This document shows positions 24,169 to 32,935 of a DNA stretch of 64,000 bases, in pieces; position 1 is the stretch's first letter; the number at the start of each line of letters is the position of its first letter. The DNA comes from CAIUGU01 sp965279735 (GTDB taxonomy: Bacteria > Pseudomonadota > Gammaproteobacteria > Steroidobacterales > Steroidobacteraceae). Location: NCBI GenBank assembly GCA_965279735.1, contig OZ257260.1:3472001-3536000 (forward strand), written 5' to 3'. The translations under genes were made by a program, and so were the position numbers. The notes under the pieces were generated by a model. The model had not been told where the DNA came from and ran no database searches. It saw only the letters and a program-made list of their open reading frames with translations.

Positions 24169-25554
24169 GTGAAACCGCCATTTGACATAGCCGCCGACCT
24201 GGATACCCCGGTCTCGGCCTATCTGAAGCTGAAGCCTTTCAAGCCCCGCTTTCTGCTGGAAAGTGTCGAGGGGGGAGAGCGGCTGGCCCGCTATTCCTTC
24301 ATCGGGTTTGGCGATTGCCTGGAAGTCCGGCTGGACCAGGATGGCTTCAAGGTCGATGGCCGTTCCGCTCCGGTGCCACGCTCCCAGGCCGAACTCCTCG
24401 CTGCATTGAGAAGCGCGCTGTCCCAGGCGCCGCAACCGAAACCCGGCATCCCCGGTCTACCTCTGCTGGGTGGGCTCGTTGGTGTCGCGGGCTATGACCT
24501 CGTCCGGTATTTTGAACGCCTGCCATCGCGTGCGATCGCGGATACCCAGGCCCCGGTTGCGCATTACCTCGCGCCGAAATCGATGCTGGTATTCGATCAC
24601 CTGACACGCGGCGTTGCACTGCTGCACGCAGGCAGCGAGGCAGAGCGCCAGTCGTTGCGGACCGAAGTGATCAAGGCGTTGCGCGGTGGACTGCCGATGA
24701 ACGGCCGCAAGGCGCAGTACTCGGAGCCTGTCGCCAGCCTGTCGAAAGACGAGTACATCAAGCGCGTGCTGAAGACGCAGGAATACATCGCGGCGGGTGA
24801 CGTGTACCAGCTCGTCCTCTCGTCGAGATTCTCCGGCCGCTGCGACCTCGATCCTTTCGAGACCTATCGTGCGCTTCGTCTCCTGAATCCCTCGCCTTAC
24901 ATGTATTACTGCGATCTCGGCGACAACGTCGTGGTTGGTTCGTCTCCCGAGGCGCTGGTCCGGTTGCTTGGTGGCAAAGCCTATCTTCGGCCGATTGCCG
25001 GCACGCGACCCCGTGGTCAGGACGATGTGGAGGACAAGGCGCTGGAAGAAGAACTGCGCGCAGACCCCAAGGAAAATTCCGAGCACGTCATGCTGGTGGA
25101 TCTTGCGCGGAACGATCTGGGTCGCGTCGCACGTGCAGGCTCCGTAAGAGTAGAGCCCTACAAATCCATCGAGCGATACAGCCACGTGATGCACATGGTG
25201 AGCGGCGTCACGGGTGAAATTGCACCGGGCTACGATGCGTTCGATCTGTTTGCAGCAGCCTTCCCGGCAGGAACGCTGGTGGGAGCGCCGAAGGTTCGTG
25301 CGATGGAAATCATCGACGAACTCGAACCCGTCCGGCGTGGGCTCTATGGAGGCACCGTGGGTTACTTCGGTCACGGCGGTGACATGGATCAGGCGATCAC
25401 CATTCGCACGCTCGTCTTCAGCGGCGATACCTACAGTTTCCAGGCGGGCGCCGGCATCGTGGCCGACAGCAAGCCGGAGATGGAATACCAGGAAGTGCTG
25501 GCGAAGAGCGCGATCCTGCGTCGCGCACTCAAGCTTGCGGAGGAGGGACTATGA
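24169..25554 (+). CDS. trpE: Anthranilate synthase component I
   Basis: 461 residues, GTG start with GAGGAG at 24152-24157. It makes anthranilate from chorismate, using ammonia from TrpG. The feedback-inhibition motif LLES (FLLESVEGGERLARYSFIG) is intact, and the catalytic core has PIAGTRPRG, RADPKENSEHVMLVDLARND and AFPAGTLVGAPK. It is a little shorter at the N-terminus than most proteobacterial TrpE. The stop overlaps trpG by four bases (ATGA). The attenuator directly upstream gives regulation by Trp-tRNA supply. Confidence 0.96.
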   Translation: MKPPFDIAADLDTPVSAYLKLKPFKPRFLLESVEGGERLARYSFIGFGDCLEVRLDQDGFKVDGRSAPVPRSQAELLAALRSALSQAPQPKPGIPGLPLLGGLVGVAGYDLVRYFERLPSRAIADTQAPVAHYLAPKSMLVFDHLTRGVALLHAGSEAERQSLRTEVIKALRGGLPMNGRKAQYSEPVASLSKDEYIKRVLKTQEYIAAGDVYQLVLSSRFSGRCDLDPFETYRALRLLNPSPYMYYCDLGDNVVVGSSPEALVRLLGGKAYLRPIAGTRPRGQDDVEDKALEEELRADPKENSEHVMLVDLARNDLGRVARAGSVRVEPYKSIERYSHVMHMVSGVTGEIAPGYDAFDLFAAAFPAGTLVGAPKVRAMEIIDELEPVRRGLYGGTVGYFGHGGDMDQAITIRTLVFSGDTYSFQAGAGIVADSKPEMEYQEVLAKSAILRRALKLAEEGL

Positions 25555-26177
25555 CACCGCGGCTGCTGCTCATCGACAACTACGATTCGTTTACCTACAA
25601 CCTGGTGCAGGCATTCCTGATCCTGGGTGCGGATGTGCGTGTGCATCGCAACGACCAGATCACAATCGATCAGGCCCGTGCGATCGAGCCCACGCATCTT
25701 TGCATTTCGCCCGGACCGGGCACACCGTACGATGCCGGTATCTCGATGAAGATGATCGAAGCGTTTGCCGGCCGCATTCCGGTGTTCGGCGTATGCCTCG
25801 GCCACCAGTCGCTGGTTGAAGTTTTTGGCGGCAAGGTGGTCCGGGCTGGCCGGCTAATGCATGGCAAGACTTCAATGGTCACGCACGACGGACGCTCGAT
25901 CCTGCGCGGCCTGTCGCAACCCTTCCAGGCCGGGCGGTATCATTCGCTGATCGCACAGCCGGAGTCGTTGCCCGACACACTCGAAGTGACGGCGCGCACT
26001 CCGGAGGGCGAGATCATGGGGGTCCGCCACAGGACGCTCAGTGTCGAAGGCGTGCAGTTTCACCCGGAAAGCATTCTCACACCCGAAGGTCCCGTACTGA
26101 TGGGCAACTTCCTGAAGTTGCAGTCCGGCCAGCGTGAACCAGAGAGAGACAGCCATGGCGTTGCGCAACACGCTTGA
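25551..26177 (+). CDS. trpG: Anthranilate synthase glutamine amidotransferase
   Basis: 208 residues. The class I amidotransferase triad is present: Cys in FGVCLGHQSLVE (about residue 80) and the His-x-Glu in FHPESILTPEG (about 170). It feeds ammonia from glutamine to TrpE and may also serve PabB as a shared subunit. It overlaps trpE by four bases and trpD by 23 bases, so translation of all three is tightly coupled. Confidence 0.95.
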   Translation: MTPRLLLIDNYDSFTYNLVQAFLILGADVRVHRNDQITIDQARAIEPTHLCISPGPGTPYDAGISMKMIEAFAGRIPVFGVCLGHQSLVEVFGGKVVRAGRLMHGKTSMVTHDGRSILRGLSQPFQAGRYHSLIAQPESLPDTLEVTARTPEGEIMGVRHRTLSVEGVQFHPESILTPEGPVLMGNFLKLQSGQREPERDSHGVAQHA

Positions 26178-27186
26178 ACAGCTGCTCGACCGGCAGGATC
26201 TGACCGAAGCGAATGCGGCGGAGTTGCTCGTTGCGTTGACGGATCCCGCGTTGTCTCCGGCAATGGCTGGCGCATTGCTGGTGGCGTTGCGTTGCAAGGG
26301 TGTGACGCCGCCTGAAGTACGCGGTTTCGCCAGTGCAATGCGCCGACTCGCGAGACGTCCGCATATACAGCCGGGCGCACCGCTTGTCGATGTCGTTGGC
26401 ACAGGAGGCGATGCTTCGGGCAGTTTCAACCTGTCGACAGGCACGGCGCTGCTGGTGGCGGCAATGGGCCTGCGTGTCGCCAAACACGGTAACCGCTCCA
26501 TCTCGAGCCGATCCGGGAGCGCGGATCTGATCGAAGCGCTGGGACTCAAATTGCCCCTGGATGAAGCTGCCGCTGGCGCCTGTCTCGAGCAGACAGGATT
26601 CACTTTCCTCTTCGCTCCGCATTTCCATCCGGCGATGAAAGCCGTGGGTCCCGTCAGGCAGGCCCTCGGTGTGCGGACAGTGTTCAACATCATGGGGCCG
26701 CTCACCAATCCTGCAGAACCGCAGTTTCATCTGATTGGTGCGTTCAACATGGAGACCGCACAGCTCATGGCGGATACCTTGAGCGGCATGGATCTCGAGC
26801 GCGCATTCGTTGTCCACGGCGAGCCGGGCTGGGATGAAGCAACGCCGGTCGGGCCCTTCACGATGTTCGATGTGCGCAAAGGCACTGTGACAAAATCGGT
26901 CCGCGACGCAGACGTGTTCGGTTTGCCGAAATGTACGGCAGAAGACCTGAAAGGCGGAGACGCCGCCTTCAATGCGCAGCATCTCCGTTCGGTGCTTGCC
27001 GGTGAGGAACGCGGCGCGCATCGCAATGCTGTCGTTCTGGGCACGGCGTTGGTGCTCGAGCTGACCGGCACGATCACGAATCCGAGGGAGGCAGCACGAG
27101 CCGCGGAAGCTGCCATTGATGCCGGCAAGGGAACGGCGCTGCTTGAGCGCCTTGCTGCTTTCAACAGGTCATCGTCCAGGATTTAA
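26155..27186 (+). CDS. trpD: Anthranilate phosphoribosyltransferase
   Basis: 343 residues from ATG 26155, preceded by GAGAGAGA; the start lies inside trpG. DVVGTGGDASGSFNLSTG, KHGNRSISSRSGSADLIEALG and FNIMGPLTNPA are the PRPP and anthranilate-binding motifs of TrpD. It adds the phosphoribosyl group to anthranilate. The N-terminal helical domain LEQLLDRQDLTEANAAELL is normal. Only four bases separate its stop from trpC. Confidence 0.96.
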   Translation: MALRNTLEQLLDRQDLTEANAAELLVALTDPALSPAMAGALLVALRCKGVTPPEVRGFASAMRRLARRPHIQPGAPLVDVVGTGGDASGSFNLSTGTALLVAAMGLRVAKHGNRSISSRSGSADLIEALGLKLPLDEAAAGACLEQTGFTFLFAPHFHPAMKAVGPVRQALGVRTVFNIMGPLTNPAEPQFHLIGAFNMETAQLMADTLSGMDLERAFVVHGEPGWDEATPVGPFTMFDVRKGTVTKSVRDADVFGLPKCTAEDLKGGDAAFNAQHLRSVLAGEERGAHRNAVVLGTALVLELTGTITNPREAARAAEAAIDAGKGTALLERLAAFNRSSSRI

Positions 27187-27190
27187 AAGC

Positions 27191-28039
27191 ATGTCCGGTC
27201 TCCTGACAGAAATGGCGCAGTCCAGTCTCGCAAGACTGCATGTCGCGCGCGCGATCGAACCGGAGAAGGCGCTCTGGAGTCGCGTGACGGACATGCCGCC
27301 TGCGCCACCGTTGCGTCTGTCGCCGGAAGGCTTCGATCTCATCGCAGAGTGCAAACTCCATTCGCCTTCGGCAGGCGATCTCTCCGGTCATACGAAGAAT
27401 GTCGAAAGTCGCGTTGCCGCATACGGCGAGGGCGGAGCCGCAGCGGTTTCCGTATTGACGGAGCCCAAGCGTTTCGGCGGCAGCCTGGAGCACCTGGCGC
27501 AGGCGGCCCGCGTGCTTGCACCGCTCAAGGTCCCCGTCATGCGCAAGGATTTCCTCATCGATCCTTACCAGGTCATGGAAGGTCGCGCTGCGGGTGCGGG
27601 TGGTGCATTGGTGATCGTGCGCATGCTGGATCGCGGTCATATCACGGCACTCTTCGACTGTGCGGCCATGCTGAAGATGTTCGTCCTGGTCGAGGCTTTT
27701 GACGCGGCGGATCTCGAAGTGATTCGCGACATCCTGAATGCGCGCAAGGGACGTGACGAGCAGATCCTCGTGGGAGTGAACTGCCGGGATCTCGAGACGC
27801 TTAAAGTAGATCTCGATCGTCTTGGCCAGGTTGCGGATCGTCTGCCAGCAGGCTTCCCCAAGGTTGCCGAAAGCGGTGTGGGCTCGGCGGATGACGTGCG
27901 TCGTGTTGTTGACCAGGGTTATTCCATTGCGCTGGTTGGCAGTACGCTGATGAATTCGGATCGTCCCCGTGAGCTTGCCAGCGAATTGCTGATCGCGGGT
28001 CGTGAGCGCGCGCTCGCGCGGCGTACCCAGAACGTCTGA
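27191..28039 (+). CDS. trpC: Indole-3-glycerol phosphate synthase
   Basis: 282 residues, single-function (no fused TrpF). Start 27191 chosen because upstream codons belong to trpD. Catalytic residues are visible: Glu and Lys in IAECKLHSPSAGDLS, Lys in MRKDFLIDPYQV, Glu in LVEAFDAADLEV, Asn in VGVNCRDLETLKVDL and Glu-Ser in VAESGVGS. It converts CdRP to indole-3-glycerol phosphate. The substitutions in the first motif (KLH rather than KRA/KKA) are unusual but do not touch catalytic positions. Confidence 0.94.
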   Translation: MSGLLTEMAQSSLARLHVARAIEPEKALWSRVTDMPPAPPLRLSPEGFDLIAECKLHSPSAGDLSGHTKNVESRVAAYGEGGAAAVSVLTEPKRFGGSLEHLAQAARVLAPLKVPVMRKDFLIDPYQVMEGRAAGAGGALVIVRMLDRGHITALFDCAAMLKMFVLVEAFDAADLEVIRDILNARKGRDEQILVGVNCRDLETLKVDLDRLGQVADRLPAGFPKVAESGVGSADDVRRVVDQGYSIALVGSTLMNSDRPRELASELLIAGRERALARRTQNV

Positions 28040-28052
28040 GCACGCAGCAGCA

Positions 28053-28733
28053 ATGTCACCGTCACATTCCAACGTGCGAACTGCAGTTCCCGATACCGGG
28101 TTGTGGATCAAGATCTGCGGGATGACGACACCCGAAGGCGTGGATGCGGCCGTCGCTGCCGGAGTCGATGCTGTTGGCTTTGTTTTCTACGCGCCATCGA
28201 AGCGTTGCCTGAAACCTGCCGACGCTGCCCGGCTCGCGGCACGAGTGCCACCGGGCATCCTGAAGTTCGCGGTTATGCTCCATCCCCTGCAATCCGAAGT
28301 GGATGAGATGCTCGCCGGATTTCAGCCGGATGTTTTGCAGACCGATCACAAAGACCTGCTGCAGCTCGAGATTCCGCAGGACATCGCAAGGTTGCCGGTG
28401 TTTCGCAGTGGCGGGGGCTTGCCGCAGGCACTGCCATCGCGATTGCTGTTCGAAGGCCCCATCAGCGGTGCCGGCGCGACGGCCGACTGGTCCGGCGCAT
28501 TGTCGCTGGTGACGCGGTGTGAGCTGATCCTGGCGGGCGGACTGCATCCCGGCAATGTCGGGCAGGCGGTTGCGCTGGTACAGCCTTTCGGTGTGGACGT
28601 AAGCACGGGTGTCGAGCAGGCGCCCGGAATCAAGGATCCACAGCGTATCCATGAATTCGTGCGTGCCGCGCGAGCAGCCCACGTCAGACAATCCTTGCAA
28701 AGAGAACCGGGGTTCCCAAGCCATGACTCCTGA
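28053..28733 (+). CDS. trpF: Phosphoribosylanthranilate isomerase
   Basis: 226 residues from ATG 28053, which is a little early; GTG or TTG starts up to WIKICGMT are possible because the first ~20 residues are not family-like. KICGMT carries the catalytic Cys, GVDVSTGVEQAPGIKD the catalytic Asp and the phosphate site, and ILAGGLHPGNVGQAV the other phosphate loop. It isomerises PRA to CdRP. It overlaps trpB by 11 bases. The separate trpC and trpF genes are typical of pseudomonad-like gammaproteobacteria rather than enterics. Confidence 0.94.
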   Translation: MSPSHSNVRTAVPDTGLWIKICGMTTPEGVDAAVAAGVDAVGFVFYAPSKRCLKPADAARLAARVPPGILKFAVMLHPLQSEVDEMLAGFQPDVLQTDHKDLLQLEIPQDIARLPVFRSGGGLPQALPSRLLFEGPISGAGATADWSGALSLVTRCELILAGGLHPGNVGQAVALVQPFGVDVSTGVEQAPGIKDPQRIHEFVRAARAAHVRQSLQREPGFPSHDS

Positions 28734-29967
28734 CCTTGATTCATTGGACAAGCAGGCGCTGCTCGCCAATGTGATGAACGATGTGTATCCCGATGAACGG
28801 GGGCGCTTTGGCCCGTTTGGCGGCCGTTACGTACCTGAGACACTGGTGCCGGCGCTCGACCGCTTGCTGGCTGGCGTGAAGCGCTACCTGCACGATCCGG
28901 ACTTCCTCAGCGAGTTTCACGCAGAACTCAAATCGTGGGTGGGCCGACCGACGCCGCTCACGCATGCGCGTGAACTGTCGCGTCGCTGGGGAGCTGAGAT
29001 CTGGCTCAAGCGGGAAGACCTCGCGCATACGGGCGCACACAAGATCAACAACTCGATAGGCCAGGTGCTGCTTGCCAAGCGCCTTGGCGCGAAGCGTGTC
29101 ATCGCCGAAACGGGCGCTGGCCAGCACGGCGTTGCCTCCGCAGCGGCATGTGCACGCGTCGGATTGCCGTGCGTCGTCTACATGGGCGCCGTCGACATGG
29201 AGCGTCAGGCACCGAATGTCGGTCGCATGAAACTGCTCGGCGCCACCGTCATGCCCGTCACGAGCGGCGACCAGACGTTGCGTGCTGCGGTTGATGAAGC
29301 ATTGCGCGACTGGGTCTCCGACCCGGACGGTACTTATTACTGCCTCGGCTCCGCGATCGGTCCGCATCCTTATCCTTATATCGTCCGCGAGCTGCAGTCA
29401 GTCATTGGCCGCGAAGCAAGGGAGCAGATGCTGGTTGCGACAGGGGCGCTGCCCGATATCGCGATCGCGTGCGTTGGTGGTGGCTCGAATGCGATCGGTC
29501 TCTTCCATCCCTTCGTGAAGGATCGCAGCGTGCAGCTGCTGGGCCTGGAGGCAGGCGGCCTCGGCACCGGACTCGGACAGAACGCCGCGTCGCTGGCGTA
29601 CGGCACGCCCGGAGTATTGCAGGGCTGCTATTCGTTGTTGCTGCAGGATGCCGATGGACAGATTCAGGAAACCCATTCGGTTTCAGCCGGACTCGACTAT
29701 CCCGGTGTCGGCCCCGAGCATGCGCTGTTGCAGACCATTGGTCGGGTCCGCTATGAAGCCGCTACGGATGACGATGCGCTCGCGGCATTGGCCGAAGTCT
29801 GTGCAGCGGAAGGCATCCTGCCCGCGATCGAGTCGTCGCACGCTTTCGCAGGCGCCAGGCGCTGGGCCAGACAGAATCCCGGCAAGAAAGTGTTGATCGG
29901 TCTCTCCGGTCGCGGCGACAAAGACATGCCAACGCTGCAGCGAACACTCCTGAAAGGAGTCATCTGA
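28723..29967 (+). CDS. trpB: Tryptophan synthase beta chain
   Basis: 414 residues from ATG 28723, inside the end of trpF. The PLP lysine is in EDLAHTGAHKINNSIGQ, and ETGAGQHGVASA, GRYVPETLVPALDRL and CVGGGSNAIGLFHPF are family signatures; the C-terminal loop ALLQTIGRVRYEAATDD is normal. It joins indole and serine to make tryptophan. Its stop overlaps the trpA start by one base (TGATG), as expected for the stable alpha2-beta2 complex. Confidence 0.97.
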   Translation: MTPDLDSLDKQALLANVMNDVYPDERGRFGPFGGRYVPETLVPALDRLLAGVKRYLHDPDFLSEFHAELKSWVGRPTPLTHARELSRRWGAEIWLKREDLAHTGAHKINNSIGQVLLAKRLGAKRVIAETGAGQHGVASAAACARVGLPCVVYMGAVDMERQAPNVGRMKLLGATVMPVTSGDQTLRAAVDEALRDWVSDPDGTYYCLGSAIGPHPYPYIVRELQSVIGREAREQMLVATGALPDIAIACVGGGSNAIGLFHPFVKDRSVQLLGLEAGGLGTGLGQNAASLAYGTPGVLQGCYSLLLQDADGQIQETHSVSAGLDYPGVGPEHALLQTIGRVRYEAATDDDALAALAEVCAAEGILPAIESSHAFAGARRWARQNPGKKVLIGLSGRGDKDMPTLQRTLLKGVI

Positions 29968-30740
29968 TGCAGCCGCGCGATACGATCAGTACTGCCATCC
30001 GCGAGGCGCGTGCCAGGGGTGCACCCGCGATCGTGGCCTTCCTGACCGGAGGCTTTCCGGACCGCGTGACGTTTGCGAAGCACCTGCATGCCGTTGCCGA
30101 CGCGGCGGACGTTGTCGAGATCGGTGTGCCGTTTACCGATCCCATGGCGGATGGCACGACCATCCAGCGATCGAGCCGGGCCGCATTGGCGGCTGGCACC
30201 ACGCTCAAGTGGCTGCTCGCGGAACTCGAGGCGCAGAGCCCGAAGCCTAAAGCCCCCATTCTGCTGATGAGCTATCTCAATCCGCTGCTCGCGTTTGGCC
30301 TCGACAAATTGCCGCAGGCGGCCGCTCGCGCCGGGGTCTCGGGTTTCATCATTCCGGACCTGCCGTTTGAAGAAAGTGCCGACATGAGGGAGGCACTTGA
30401 GCCGCTGGGCCTCGCCCTCGTGCAGCTTGTGACACCCGTGACGCCCCCCGAGCGCCTCGCGATGCTGTGCAAGGCCAGCCAGGGCTTTGTCTACGCGGTG
30501 ACCATGACGGGCACGACGGGAAAAACGGTGGCGGTGCCGGAGGAAGTCGTCGACTATATGCAGCGCGTCCGCAAGGTATCGCCGCTGCCCGTGTGTGCCG
30601 GCTTCGGTATCCGCAGTCGCGAACAGGTCGAGCGCATGAGTCCCGCGGTGGACGGTGTCGTCGTCGGCTCTGCCCTGGTGGAAGTTCTGGAACGCGGTGA
30701 AGATCCAGCCGCCTTTCTCAATGGTCTGCGGCCCGTCTAG
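29967..30740 (+). CDS. trpA: Tryptophan synthase alpha chain
   Basis: 257 residues. FLTGGFPDRVTFAKHL, EIGVPFTDPMADGTTIQRSS (catalytic Glu and Asp), YAVTMTGTTGKT and CAGFGIRSREQVERM are the TrpA signatures. It splits indole-3-glycerol phosphate and passes indole through the tunnel to TrpB. It is the last biosynthetic gene; the next gene is 37 bases downstream with its own ribosome site. Confidence 0.96.
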   Translation: MQPRDTISTAIREARARGAPAIVAFLTGGFPDRVTFAKHLHAVADAADVVEIGVPFTDPMADGTTIQRSSRAALAAGTTLKWLLAELEAQSPKPKAPILLMSYLNPLLAFGLDKLPQAAARAGVSGFIIPDLPFEESADMREALEPLGLALVQLVTPVTPPERLAMLCKASQGFVYAVTMTGTTGKTVAVPEEVVDYMQRVRKVSPLPVCAGFGIRSREQVERMSPAVDGVVVGSALVEVLERGEDPAAFLNGLRPV

Positions 30741-30777
30741 CACGGCCCTTAGACTCAAGGATCGCGAGGATAAGTCC

Positions 30778-31005
30778 ATGTCAAAAATCAATGCGGAACA
30801 GCTGGCCGAAATGCGCGAGGATTTCGCGTTCGCCGATGGCGACGAGGATGGCCGCATCAACTTCGACGAATTCTGCGAGCTGCTGGTGGATCTCGATGCG
30901 GAGCTGTCCGCGGAAGAGTGCCTGCTCAGTTTTCACGGGATTGACGTCAATGGCAGCGGCGGCGTCACGTTCGATGAATTCGTCGCATGGTGGACGAAAA
31001 AGTAG
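30778..31005 (+). CDS. Small two-EF-hand calcium-binding protein
   Basis: 75 residues from ATG 30778, ribosome site GAGGA 8 bases upstream. Two canonical EF-hand loops are seen: DGDEDGRINFDE (about residues 20-31) and DVNGSGGVTFDE (about 56-67), with helices AEQLAEMREDFAFA and FCELLVDLDAELSAEECLLSF flanking. No signal peptide, so it is cytosolic. This is a calmodulin-like pair reduced to one lobe; the partner is unknown. It lies between trpA and the DedA gene, with 2 bases to the latter, so it may be co-translated with DedA rather than belonging to tryptophan synthesis. Confidence 0.85.
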   Translation: MSKINAEQLAEMREDFAFADGDEDGRINFDEFCELLVDLDAELSAEECLLSFHGIDVNGSGGVTFDEFVAWWTKK

Positions 31006-31007
31006 CA

Positions 31008-31655
31008 ATGGAACTCGTCCACTGGTTCATCGACGTCATCCTGCACCTCGACCGCCATCTCACCGAGATGGTGGCGATGTACCAGATCTGGGTCTACGCC
31101 ATCCTGTTCCTGATCATCTTTGCGGAAACGGGTTTTGTCGTGACGCCTTTCCTGCCGGGTGATTCCCTGCTGTTTGCCGCGGGTGCGCTGGCGGCTATCG
31201 ACCAGACAGGCACGCTGAATGCCGTCTACCTCTGGATTCTGCTGGTGATCGCGGCGGTACTCGGCAACGAGGTGAACTACCGCATCGGATCGTTCATAGG
31301 GCCGAAGGCTTTCAGTGGACAGATACGATGGCTCAAGCAGGACTACCTGCTGAAGACGCAGGCCTTCTACGACAGGCATGGCGGCAAGACCATCGTGATG
31401 TCCCGCTTCCTGCCGATCATCCGCACGTTCGCGCCTTTCGTTGCAGGTATCGGCCGGATGCGACCCTCGACTTTCGCTGCCTACAACATCGGTGGTGGTT
31501 TCGCCTGGGTCACCATCTTCATCTGGGGTGGCTACCTGTTCGGCAACGTGCCCATCATCAAGAACAACTTCGGCGTGGTGACCATCGCGATCATCGTGAT
31601 CTCGCTGGTGCCGGTCGTCTGGGGTTTACTGCAATCGCGAACGCGCGCAGTCTGA
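31008..31655 (+). CDS. DedA-family membrane protein
   Basis: 215 residues from ATG 31008. Signatures are FAETGFVVTPFLPGDSLLFAAG (re-entrant loop) and SRFLPIIRTFAPFVAGIGRM. DedA proteins are inner-membrane flippases or half-transporters that recycle undecaprenyl phosphate or phosphatidylethanolamine and protect the membrane potential. Several hydrophobic helices (VYAILFLIIF, LWILLVIAAVLG, GVVTIAIIVISLVPVVWG) are evident. It follows the EF-hand gene with only 2 bases between. Confidence 0.92.
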   Translation: MELVHWFIDVILHLDRHLTEMVAMYQIWVYAILFLIIFAETGFVVTPFLPGDSLLFAAGALAAIDQTGTLNAVYLWILLVIAAVLGNEVNYRIGSFIGPKAFSGQIRWLKQDYLLKTQAFYDRHGGKTIVMSRFLPIIRTFAPFVAGIGRMRPSTFAAYNIGGGFAWVTIFIWGGYLFGNVPIIKNNFGVVTIAIIVISLVPVVWGLLQSRTRAV

Positions 31656-31677
31656 GCAACCCCAGGGGAGGCGGGGC

Positions 31678-31974
31678 ATGCGCAAGATCCATACTGCGGA
31701 ATCCCTGATAGAAATTGCGCACCTGCGCAACGTCCTCCAATCCGCAGGCATTCCCTGCCAGATCCGCAACGACCGCCTCATGGGTGCGCTCGGCGAGATT
31801 CCGTTCGTCGACTGCTGGCCGGAACTCTGGCTCATGGACGAGGGCGATGCGCTTTCCGCGAAGGGCCTGATCGCAGGCGAGCTGCAACCCGGTTTGCGAG
31901 AACCCTGGACCTGCGACCATTGCGGCGAAGTCATCGAGGGTCAGTTCTCCGATTGCTGGCGTTGCAGTCCATGA
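31678..31974 (+). CDS. DUF2007-domain protein with C-terminal zinc ribbon
   Basis: 98 residues. The N-terminal part IHTAESLIEIAHLRNVLQSAGIPC and ELWLMDEGDALSAKGLI is the DUF2007 (putative signal-transducing) fold. The C-terminus carries two Cys pairs (CDHC and CWRC) typical of a small zinc ribbon. It overlaps the next gene by four bases (ATGA). Function unknown, probably regulatory or binding. Confidence 0.82.
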   Translation: MRKIHTAESLIEIAHLRNVLQSAGIPCQIRNDRLMGALGEIPFVDCWPELWLMDEGDALSAKGLIAGELQPGLREPWTCDHCGEVIEGQFSDCWRCSP

Positions 31975-32699
31975 CCTCCGCGTCTTCCACCTTCGTCATC
32001 GATCCTCGTTTCAACGGTCCCGCAGACAGCGGCAATGGCGGTTATGCCTGCGGCATGATTGCCGGCGCAATCGGCGAGCAGGTGAAGATCCGTCTGCAGC
32101 GCCCGATCCCCTTGGGCAAATCACTTGCGGTAAATCGCGTGTCGAGCGAGTCCTGGCAGGACCAGTGGCAGGTTCTCGACGGAAGTACGGTCATTGCCAC
32201 CGCTTACAGGACCACCGTTTCGATGGAAGCGCCGCAACCTCCGTCTTACGTCGAGGCGCTTGCCGCATCGACACACTACGCGGGATTTCATGGCCACCTG
32301 TATCCCACCTGTTTTGTCTGCGGCCCGGACCGTCACCGTGGCGATGGTCTACGCATCTTTGCCGCCGCAGTACCCGACACTGAACTGGTTGCGGCCCCCT
32401 GGCTCCCCGATGCATCGCTCGGCGACGCAGGCGGCAAGATTCGCCCGGAGTTCATCTGGTCAGCACTCGACTGCCCCGGCTATTTCGCAGCGGTTCCCAT
32501 CGGCCGGCCTGCGCTGCTAGGTGAATTTGCGGTCCATGTGAATCGCCTTGTCCACGTCGATGAACCTTGTGTGGTGGTCGGCTGGAAAGTTGCCGTGGAT
32601 GGACGCAAGTACCGCGCGGGTACAGCGCTGTTCGATGAGGACAGCGAACTGTGCGCTGTTGGCCAGGCAACGTGGATCGAACTCGTCAAACCCCAATAA
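31971..32699 (+). CDS. Hot-dog-like hypothetical protein (thioesterase-related)
   Basis: 242 residues from ATG 31971. It opens FVIDPRFNGPADSGNGGYACGMIAG and includes YPTCFVCGPDRHRGDGLRIFAA, IRPEFIWSALDCPGYFA and LGEFAVHVNRLVHVDEPCVVVGW, which resemble the PaaI/4HBT hot-dog superfamily in a duplicated form. The CFVCGP motif is a recurring feature of this uncharacterised subfamily. It may hydrolyse acyl-CoA-type substrates. It is the last gene of the plus-strand run. Confidence 0.65.
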   Translation: MTSASSTFVIDPRFNGPADSGNGGYACGMIAGAIGEQVKIRLQRPIPLGKSLAVNRVSSESWQDQWQVLDGSTVIATAYRTTVSMEAPQPPSYVEALAASTHYAGFHGHLYPTCFVCGPDRHRGDGLRIFAAAVPDTELVAAPWLPDASLGDAGGKIRPEFIWSALDCPGYFAAVPIGRPALLGEFAVHVNRLVHVDEPCVVVGWKVAVDGRKYRAGTALFDEDSELCAVGQATWIELVKPQ

Positions 32700-32716
32700 G
32701 CGTTCGGTCGGGTTTT
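32688..32716 (+). terminator. Possible weak terminator after the trp-DedA run
   Basis: AAACCC / GGGTTT with a 16-base loop and TTTT following. The stem is only 6 bp and overlaps the stop codon, so support is limited. Confidence 0.3.
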
Positions 32717-32830
32717 CTGCGCAGCTTTCGTCGGAAGTGATTTTCGAAACCTTAAAAAACAGGACGTTTTTTCAGGAGCCTACATGGGCGGCACGGGTGA
32801 CTTGAGTGAAACGTGTTTCGCCCGTGTCGC

Positions 32831-32852
32831 GGGTTGCCATGGATGGCAACCC
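32831..32852. repeat. Perfect 10-bp inverted repeat in intergenic gap
   Basis: GGGTTGCCAT-gg-ATGGCAACCC lies in the 236-base gap between two convergent genes. It has no T run on either side, so it is more likely a short dispersed palindrome or a bidirectional mRNA-stabilising hairpin than an intrinsic terminator. No gene is seen in the gap. Confidence 0.5.
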
Positions 32853-32935
32853 TGGGCCAGCTGTGCAGCACGGAAAGCGCAGCAGCTGGGATTCACGACG
32901 TTTTCAAAAATCACTTGCGGCGAGAGCTGCGCCTC

